Shown: positions 59,282 through 64,000 of the stretch, piece by piece
Position numbering within the stretch: the stretch's first letter is position 1
How the letters are laid out: every line of letters starts with the position of its first letter
Assembly (NCBI RefSeq): GCF_014207705.1
Contig: NZ_JACHIU010000001.1
Span: 2,286,501-2,350,500, forward strand
DNA length: 64,000 nucleotides
Source of the DNA: Sphaerisporangium rubeum
GTDB taxonomy: Bacteria; Actinomycetota; Actinomycetes; Streptosporangiales; Streptosporangiaceae
Reading direction: 5' to 3'
Program-made: the position numbers and the translations under genes
The notes under the pieces: generated by a model
Seen by the model: the letters and a program-made list of their open reading frames with translations, nothing else
Told to the model about the DNA's origin: nothing
Databases searched by the model: none

Positions 59282-59585
59282 GCACGGGCCAGATGTTCGG
59301 CTCGTGAGGCCAGGACGAGATCCTTCCTGGTGTGCTCACCGTGACCCTCGGCTATGAGGGACCCTTCCCGGGCCTTCCTTGCCTTCTGAGTGAGCTGCTG
59401 GCCGGCTTGCTGGAGATGGGGGACGACTGCGTCGTTGATCGTGACGATGTTCCTCGGACATGAAGCCGCCCCGCCGGCGCTGCCGGCGGGGCGGTGGTGT
59501 TCGGCTGGTCGGGGTGCTCATTCCTCGGTGACTTCGGTGACGGCGGCCCGTGCGCTGGACTCGTCGGCGATGGGGCCCTGGCTGA
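59282..59585. other. Intergenic region between convergent genes
   Basis: No gene is supported in these 304 bases. A strong hairpin lies near the middle and is listed separately. Short frames on either strand have no ribosome-binding site. Confidence 0.5.
59466..59494. terminator. Strong hairpin between convergent genes
   Basis: CCGCCCCGCCGGC (59,466-59,478) pairs perfectly with GCCGGCGGGGCGG (59,482-59,494) across a 3-base GCT loop. It can serve the DHFR-like gene and, in the other direction, the sigma factor gene. Confidence 0.75.
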
Positions 59586-60593
59586 TCACAGTGTCGGGGG
59601 CAGGCCCAGCCAGGGTTTGTCGGTGGCGTCGAATCCGGTGAGTTCGGCGATCTTTCCGTCGACGATGTGCAGGACCGCGATGGTGAACAGCCGGTACTCG
59701 GGGTCGTCGGGGGTGCGGAGGTAGAGCACGGCGGCAGGCATGCGGTTGACCGTCGTGGTGATACAGCGCCAGTCGTCGTGGCCGCGCTGGAAGAGCCCGC
59801 CGGAGACCCAGCCGTCCACGGCGTCCTTGGCTGTGATGACCGAGGTTCCCGGTTGGGGCAGCATCGTGAAGCGCAGGTCGTCGCGCAGCAGGGCCATCAG
59901 CCCGTCGAGGTCGTTGCGCTCATGGGCCTCTATGTACGACTTCACCACGCCGCGCTCGTCGTTCGACAGCTCGTGGGTGGCGGGGCTCCGCCAGTCGAGG
60001 CGGCGGTCGGGCAGCTGCTCGCGCATCGTCACACGGGCCCGCTGCAGTGCGCTGGTCACCGATGCGACGGTCAGTTCGAGAGCGTCGGCGGTTTTCGACG
60101 CCGGCCAGCCGAGGACGTCGCGCAGGATGAACGCCGCTCGCTGCCTCGGCGGCAGGTGCTGGACGGCGACGATGAACGCCAGCTCGATCGTTTCCCGCGC
60201 CACCACCGATTCCTGTGGGTCCTGCGGGAGCATCCGGTCGGGGTAGGGCTGCAGGTACAGCATTTCGGAGCCGAGGTCCGGCAGCTCGGACGGTACGGGT
60301 ATGCGGTCGTTGCGCTTCTCCAGGAAGTCGAGGCAGGCGTTCGTCGCGATGCGGTACAGCCAGGTCCGCAGTGCCGCCTGGCCCTTGAACGACTCCCGCT
60401 TGTTCCACGCTCGCAGGAACGTCTCCTGCGTCAGGTCCTCGGCATCCTCGTAGTTCGCGAGCATCCGGTAGCAGTGCACCTGCAGCTCACGCCGGTGGCG
60501 CTCGGTGACAAGCGCGAACCGCGCCGTGTCGCCCGAGCGGGCCGCCGCGAGGAACGTGGCCTCGTCGGCGCCGAGCGGTCTGGTGTCGGTCAT
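59586..60593 (-). CDS. Sigma-70 family factor with C-terminal NTF2/SnoaL-like domain
   Basis: The 335-residue protein has sigma region 2 (CYRMLANYEDAEDLTQETFL, LRTWLYRIATNACLDFLEKR) and region 4 (LPPRQRAAFILRDVLGWPAS, LELTVASVTSALQRARVTMR). A SnoaL/NTF2-like domain of about 130 residues follows (VVKSYIEAHERNDLDGLMAL, then LFTIAVLHIVDGKIAELTGF). In related ECF factors this tail regulates activity in place of an anti-sigma factor. GGAAGGA lies 9 bases before the ATG at 60,593. The long 5' frame beyond is unlikely to be translated. Confidence 0.92.
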   Translation of the reverse strand: MTDTRPLGADEATFLAAARSGDTARFALVTERHRRELQVHCYRMLANYEDAEDLTQETFLRAWNKRESFKGQAALRTWLYRIATNACLDFLEKRNDRIPVPSELPDLGSEMLYLQPYPDRMLPQDPQESVVARETIELAFIVAVQHLPPRQRAAFILRDVLGWPASKTADALELTVASVTSALQRARVTMREQLPDRRLDWRSPATHELSNDERGVVKSYIEAHERNDLDGLMALLRDDLRFTMLPQPGTSVITAKDAVDGWVSGGLFQRGHDDWRCITTTVNRMPAAVLYLRTPDDPEYRLFTIAVLHIVDGKIAELTGFDATDKPWLGLPPTL

Positions 60594-60857
60594 GGTCGTC
60601 GATCCTTCCACCGGTGCGAGGGCCGACAGATGCGAGGGCCGACAGGACTGACGACGTGGCGGAGGATTTCTGATCGGTGAGGCCGCTGGCACCGGGACGT
60701 TCGCCAGGCCGGATGGGTGGGGGTCGATCCAGGGGCCGGCGTCCTTGCCGGCGAGCGTTTCCCGCGCCGTAGCCGTATCGAGCTTACCGAGCGGCGGGCG
60801 GGTCGGTTCGGGTGCCATCGCCGATGAGCGCGGTATGTGCCTCCGGTGATTCGGCTC

Positions 60858-62186
60858 CTACTCGATCTCGGTGTCCTCGGGAGCGCTCCTGGCCAGTGCG
60901 GCGAGGGTGGCCAGGGCCGGGGCGAGGGTGCCGAGCGGTGGTGCTGACAGGGCGAGGCGGACGGCGTTGGGGGAGTGGGCCGTGACGACGGTGAAGGCGG
61001 CGCCGGGGGTGACCGCGATGTCGCGACGGGCGGCGGCGGCGACGAAGGTGTCGGCTCGCCATGGGTCGGGTAGGCGCCACCAGCAGTGGTAGGCGTGCGG
61101 GTCGGCCTGGACGGCGAACTCGGCGAGGTGGTCGCGCACGAGCCTCTGGCGCGTGGCGGCGTCGCGGCGTTTGAGCTCTTGGAGGGTGGCGACGGTGCCG
61201 TCGGTGAGCCATCGCGTGGCGGCCTCCACGGCGAATCTCGGGGCGGTCCAGCCGCCTGAGCGCAGCGCCGAGGCGACGCGGTCGCCGATGGACTCAGGTG
61301 TCACCGCGAAGCCGATGGTCAGGCCGGGTGCCACTCGCTTCGACAGACTGTCGGCGACGATGACGTGTTCGGGTGCGAACGCGGCCAGCGGTGGTGGGTC
61401 ATCGCGGAGGAACGTGTAGATGCGGTCCTCGACCGCGTGGATCCCGAGTTCTCGGAGAGCGGCGGCGATCTCGGCGCGCCGCCGTTCGGGCATGGTGACG
61501 CCTAGCGGGTTGTGGAGTGTCGGCTGGAGATAGATGGCGCGCAGCGGCCCGGCCGATCGGATGGCTTCCGGGAGTACCCCGCAGTCGTCCATGGTGAGCG
61601 GGACCAGGGTGATGCCCAGGCGGGTGGCGATGCCCTTGACCAGCGGGTAGGTCAGTTCCTCGACGCCGAGGCGGTCACCGGCCGGGACGAGTGCCGCGAG
61701 CGCGGCGGCGATCGCTTGCCGGCCGTTGCCCGTGATCAGCAGGCGTCCGGGCTCGGGGGCCCAGCCGGGACACGACAGCATCGTGGCCGCCGCCTCCCGC
61801 ACGGCCGGCGTACCTGCCGCGCCTACGGGGGCGAGCGCATCCGCCAGCACGTCGGGACGCAGCATTCCGCCGAGGCTCTCCGCGAGGAGCGCGGGCTGCT
61901 CCGGAGGCATGGGGAAGTTCAGCTCCAGGTCCACTCGCGCTCGGGCCGGCTCGGCGAGTGCGGGCTCGCTCGACGGCGCGGCGGCGCGGATGAAGGTGCC
62001 GCGTCCGACCTCGCCGACCGCGATGCCGCGGCGGATCAGCTCGCCGTACACCCTCGCCGCGGTGGAGCCGGCGATGCCGTGCCTGCGGGCGAACTGCCGC
62101 TGCGGCGGTAGCCGGTCCCCGGGCCTGAGGCGACCGGAGGCGACCTCTGCCGCGAGCGCGTCCGCGATCCGCCGGAAGTCGTCCAT
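60858..62186 (-). CDS. MocR-type regulator (GntR HTH + aminotransferase fold)
   Basis: The 442-residue protein combines a GntR winged helix (LAAEVASGRLRPGDRLPPQR, GIAGSTAARVYGELIRRG) with a fold-type I aminotransferase domain that binds PLP at Lys283 (ADSLSKRVAPG); LHNPLGVTMP is the matching PLP-domain segment. MocR proteins bind direct repeats in their own divergent promoters, and two such repeats lie at 62,201-62,238. It likely controls itself and the facing hydrolase/SDR operon. GAGGTGAC lies directly before the ATG. Confidence 0.93.
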   Translation of the reverse strand: MDDFRRIADALAAEVASGRLRPGDRLPPQRQFARRHGIAGSTAARVYGELIRRGIAVGEVGRGTFIRAAAPSSEPALAEPARARVDLELNFPMPPEQPALLAESLGGMLRPDVLADALAPVGAAGTPAVREAAATMLSCPGWAPEPGRLLITGNGRQAIAAALAALVPAGDRLGVEELTYPLVKGIATRLGITLVPLTMDDCGVLPEAIRSAGPLRAIYLQPTLHNPLGVTMPERRRAEIAAALRELGIHAVEDRIYTFLRDDPPPLAAFAPEHVIVADSLSKRVAPGLTIGFAVTPESIGDRVASALRSGGWTAPRFAVEAATRWLTDGTVATLQELKRRDAATRQRLVRDHLAEFAVQADPHAYHCWWRLPDPWRADTFVAAAARRDIAVTPGAAFTVVTAHSPNAVRLALSAPPLGTLAPALATLAALARSAPEDTEIE

Positions 62187-62200
62187 GTCACCTCTGGTCG

Positions 62201-62238
62201 CTATTGCTCCGAGTGCAATTTCTCTATTGCACCGAGAT
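62201..62238. promoter_or_regulatory. Candidate MocR operator: two 15-base direct repeats
   Basis: CTATTGCTCCGAGTG (62,201-62,215) and CTATTGCACCGAGAT (62,224-62,238) match at 12 of 15 bases with start-to-start distance of 23. The second repeat covers the candidate -10 of the mocR promoter. Direct repeats about two helical turns apart are how characterised MocR regulators (GabR, PdxR) bind. Confidence 0.6.
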
Positions 62239-62266
62239 ATTGCCGCTAATAGCATCGACCTGTCAA
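62237..62266 (-). promoter_or_regulatory. Candidate promoter of the mocR-type gene
   Basis: On the minus strand TTGACA (62,261-62,266) and CAATAT (62,237-62,242) are separated by 18 bases. The -10 overlaps the right-hand MocR direct repeat, which would allow autorepression. Confidence 0.5.
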
Positions 62267-62292
62267 GGCTGGCCGAACAGGAGAGATTCACG

Positions 62293-63117
62293 GTGGACAC
62301 CTTCATCACCGGTCAGATCGCTATCGCTTATGACGACCACAATCCCGAGGGCACTGGGCCGCCGCTGATGCTCGTCCACGGGCACCCGTTCGACCGTTCG
62401 ATGTGGGCACCCCAGGTCGAGCATCTCGGCCGGGACGGACGCCGGGTGATCGTCCCGGATCTGCGTGGCTACGGCCGCAGCAGCGTCGTCCCGGGAAAGA
62501 CGCCACTTCAGACCTTCGCCCAGGACATCGCCGCACTTCTCGACCACCTCGACGTCGCAGAGGTCGTCCTCGGCGGCCTGTCCATGGGTGGACAGATCGT
62601 CATGGAGTTTCATCGCCTGTTCCCGGACCGGCTGCGCGGGCTGGTGCTCGCCGCTACCGCCCCGCAGGCGGAGACCGAAGAAGGCAGGCGGATCCGCAAC
62701 GCCACGGCCGACCGGCTGCTGCGGGAGGGGTTGGACGGTTACGCGGAGGAGGTCCTGGCCAAGATGGTGGCGCCGGCCAGTATCCGGCGGTCCTCCGCGG
62801 TGGCCGAGCATGTCATCGGAATGATGCGGAGGACGCCTCCGGAGGGTGCGGCCGCCGCACTGCGAGGCCGCGCCGAGCGTCCCGACTACCTGGCGTCATT
62901 GTCGCGCGTCCGCGTGCCCACCCTCATCGTCGTCGGCAGCGATGACGAGTTCACCCCGATCGGTGACGCCCGGCTCATGCACGAGGTCATCCCGGGCTCC
63001 GCGCTCGTCGTCATCGAGGACACCGCGCACATGCCCAACCTCGAACGGCCGGCCGAGTTCAACGCGGCGCTGAGCAGGTTCCTCGACTCGATCTCCCGCA
63101 GGCGACGAGCCCTATGA
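62293..63117 (+). CDS. Alpha/beta hydrolase
   Basis: The 274-residue enzyme has the alpha/beta-hydrolase triad: nucleophile Ser97 (GGLSMGGQ), acid Asp218/219 (GSDDEFTP) and His246 (DTAHMPNLERP), with the oxyanion motif VHGHPFDRSMW. It resembles carboxylesterases and 3-oxoadipate enol-lactonase-like hydrolases; the substrate is unknown. AGGAGAG lies 7 bases before the GTG at 62,293. It is divergent from the MocR gene, and an ATGA overlap joins it to the SDR gene. Confidence 0.93.
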   Translation: MDTFITGQIAIAYDDHNPEGTGPPLMLVHGHPFDRSMWAPQVEHLGRDGRRVIVPDLRGYGRSSVVPGKTPLQTFAQDIAALLDHLDVAEVVLGGLSMGGQIVMEFHRLFPDRLRGLVLAATAPQAETEEGRRIRNATADRLLREGLDGYAEEVLAKMVAPASIRRSSAVAEHVIGMMRRTPPEGAAAALRGRAERPDYLASLSRVRVPTLIVVGSDDEFTPIGDARLMHEVIPGSALVVIEDTAHMPNLERPAEFNAALSRFLDSISRRRRAL

Positions 63118-63881
63118 CCATGACCGCGTTCGTCACCGGCGCCAGCAGTGGCTTCGGCGCCGCGATCACCCGCCGCCTCGCGGCCGACGGCGTCCGCGTC
63201 GTCGCGTCGGCGCGGAGAGCGGACCTGCTCGCCAAGGCGGCGGCCGGCCACCCGGGCACCGTCCACCCTCTTGGACTGGACGTCCGGGACAGGGCCGCGG
63301 TCGAGCAGGCGATCGCGTCTCTGCCGGCCGAGTTCGCCGAGATCGACCTGCTGGTCAACAACGCCGGCCTCGCCAAGGGTCTGCTCCCCGCTCAAGACGC
63401 CGACCTGGATGACTGGGACCAGATGCTCGACACCAACTGCAGGGGCCTCATGTACTGCACCCGGGCGATCCTTCCCGGCATGGTGGCACGCGGCCGGGGC
63501 CACGTGGTCAACGTGGGCTCGGTCGCCGGCACCTACCCCTACCCCGGCGGCAACGTCTACGGCGCGAGCAAGGCGTTCGTCCACCAGTTCAGCCAGAACC
63601 TGCGGAGCGACCTGCACGGCACCGGCGTCCGCGTCACCTGCGTCGAACCCGGCATGTGTGGGGACACCGAGTTCTCCACCGTGCGCTTCGGCGGGGATCG
63701 GGAGCGGGCCCGGGCCCTCTATGCCGGGATGCGGCCGCTCGGCCCCGCCGACATCGCCGAGGCCGTGTCCTGGGCCGCATCGCTGCCGGCGCACGTCAAC
63801 GTCAACGTCATCGAGCTCATGCCCGTCACCCAGAGCTTCGCACCGTTCCAGGTGCACCGAAGCCCTCCCGTGCCGTCCTGA
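63114..63881 (+). CDS. SDR-family oxidoreductase (YdfG-like)
   Basis: The 255-residue enzyme has the classic SDR layout: TGASSGFG cofactor motif (8-15), NNAG (82-85), catalytic Ser136, Tyr149 and Lys153 (YGASK). The R pair after the first strand (SARRADLL) suggests NADP. It resembles YdfG-type 3-hydroxy-acid or serine dehydrogenases; the actual substrate is unknown. The ATG overlaps the hydrolase stop, so the pair probably acts in one small catabolic or detoxifying step under MocR control. The last 119 bases of the window after it show nothing. Confidence 0.93.
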   Translation: MTMTAFVTGASSGFGAAITRRLAADGVRVVASARRADLLAKAAAGHPGTVHPLGLDVRDRAAVEQAIASLPAEFAEIDLLVNNAGLAKGLLPAQDADLDDWDQMLDTNCRGLMYCTRAILPGMVARGRGHVVNVGSVAGTYPYPGGNVYGASKAFVHQFSQNLRSDLHGTGVRVTCVEPGMCGDTEFSTVRFGGDRERARALYAGMRPLGPADIAEAVSWAASLPAHVNVNVIELMPVTQSFAPFQVHRSPPVPS

Positions 63882-64000
63882 TCCAGGCGACCGGCGCGTG
63901 ACGGTGCGTTCTCGGGGTCAGTTCGACCAGGTGTATCCGGCTACTGTCACCTGGCCCCGCTTACCGCCTGCGATGTGATCGGCCACGGCATGGACAGGGA

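Noticed and set aside
63882-64000. A gene beginning in the last 120 bases
   Set aside because: No start with a ribosome-binding site and no recognisable protein; the stretch is too short to judge.

Overview
The window is 64 kb of very GC-rich actinobacterial chromosome. It carries the principal sigma factor gene hrdB, topoisomerase IV genes, a type II fatty-acid synthase cluster run by a PucR-type FasR, a homodimeric pyruvate dehydrogenase E1, and DUF3052 and AhpE genes. GTG starts, ATGA/GTGA gene overlaps, C/G-ending codons and probable leaderless promoters all fit. The gene set and order resemble Streptomyces and, more closely, Streptosporangiaceae-type filamentous actinomycetes. The family-level placement is inference.

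Layout. 0-2.5 kb: end of a peptide ABC transporter (ATPase, then lipoprotein binding protein). 2.5-9.3 kb: two conserved proteins of unknown role, a PAS-PAS-GAF-SpoIIE phosphatase and hrdB. 9.3-11.5 kb: a gene-free island of tandem and dispersed repeats ending in a G-rich tract. 11.5-24.6 kb: an uncharacterised helical protein, yaaA, a small zinc-finger-like protein, parE behind a possible 9-codon leader, carbonic anhydrase, small conserved proteins, parC, a RecQ-phosphoribosyltransferase fusion and a secreted NTF2-like protein. 25-30.4 kb: a PfkB kinase, a GNAT/acyl-CoA synthetase fusion, a DUF5998 protein and a sulfurtransferase.

30.4-35.3 kb: a minus-strand cassette. It holds a cytosolic-looking subtilisin, an ECF-type sigma factor, a small beta-rich protein and a TPR-CHAT (caspase-like) protease. 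The last three genes overlap by ATGA. This is the best candidate in the window for a little-described system, possibly a stress, conflict or cell-death module.

35.4-42.3 kb: DUF3145, then accD6-fabF-acpP-fabH-fabD read on the minus strand with fasR just upstream, which forms a complete fatty-acid elongation and malonyl-supply unit. 42.4-47 kb: a PHP phosphoesterase, a WYL regulator and aceE. 47.3-53 kb: a lipoprotein, membrane fusion protein, ABC ATPase and MacB-type permease operon, convergent with a histidine kinase/response regulator pair. 53.1-56.8 kb: DUF1918, YjbQ, DUF3052, AhpE, a zinc-ribbon protein, a ROK kinase and tRNA-Val(UAC).

56.8-64 kb: past the tRNA the region looks plastic. 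It contains a frameshifted GNAT pseudogene, an orphan membrane protein, a transposase remnant, a DHFR-like reductase, a sigma factor with an NTF2-like tail, and a MocR regulator divergent from a hydrolase/SDR operon. Both ends of the window cut through a wider context; the first gene is incomplete.
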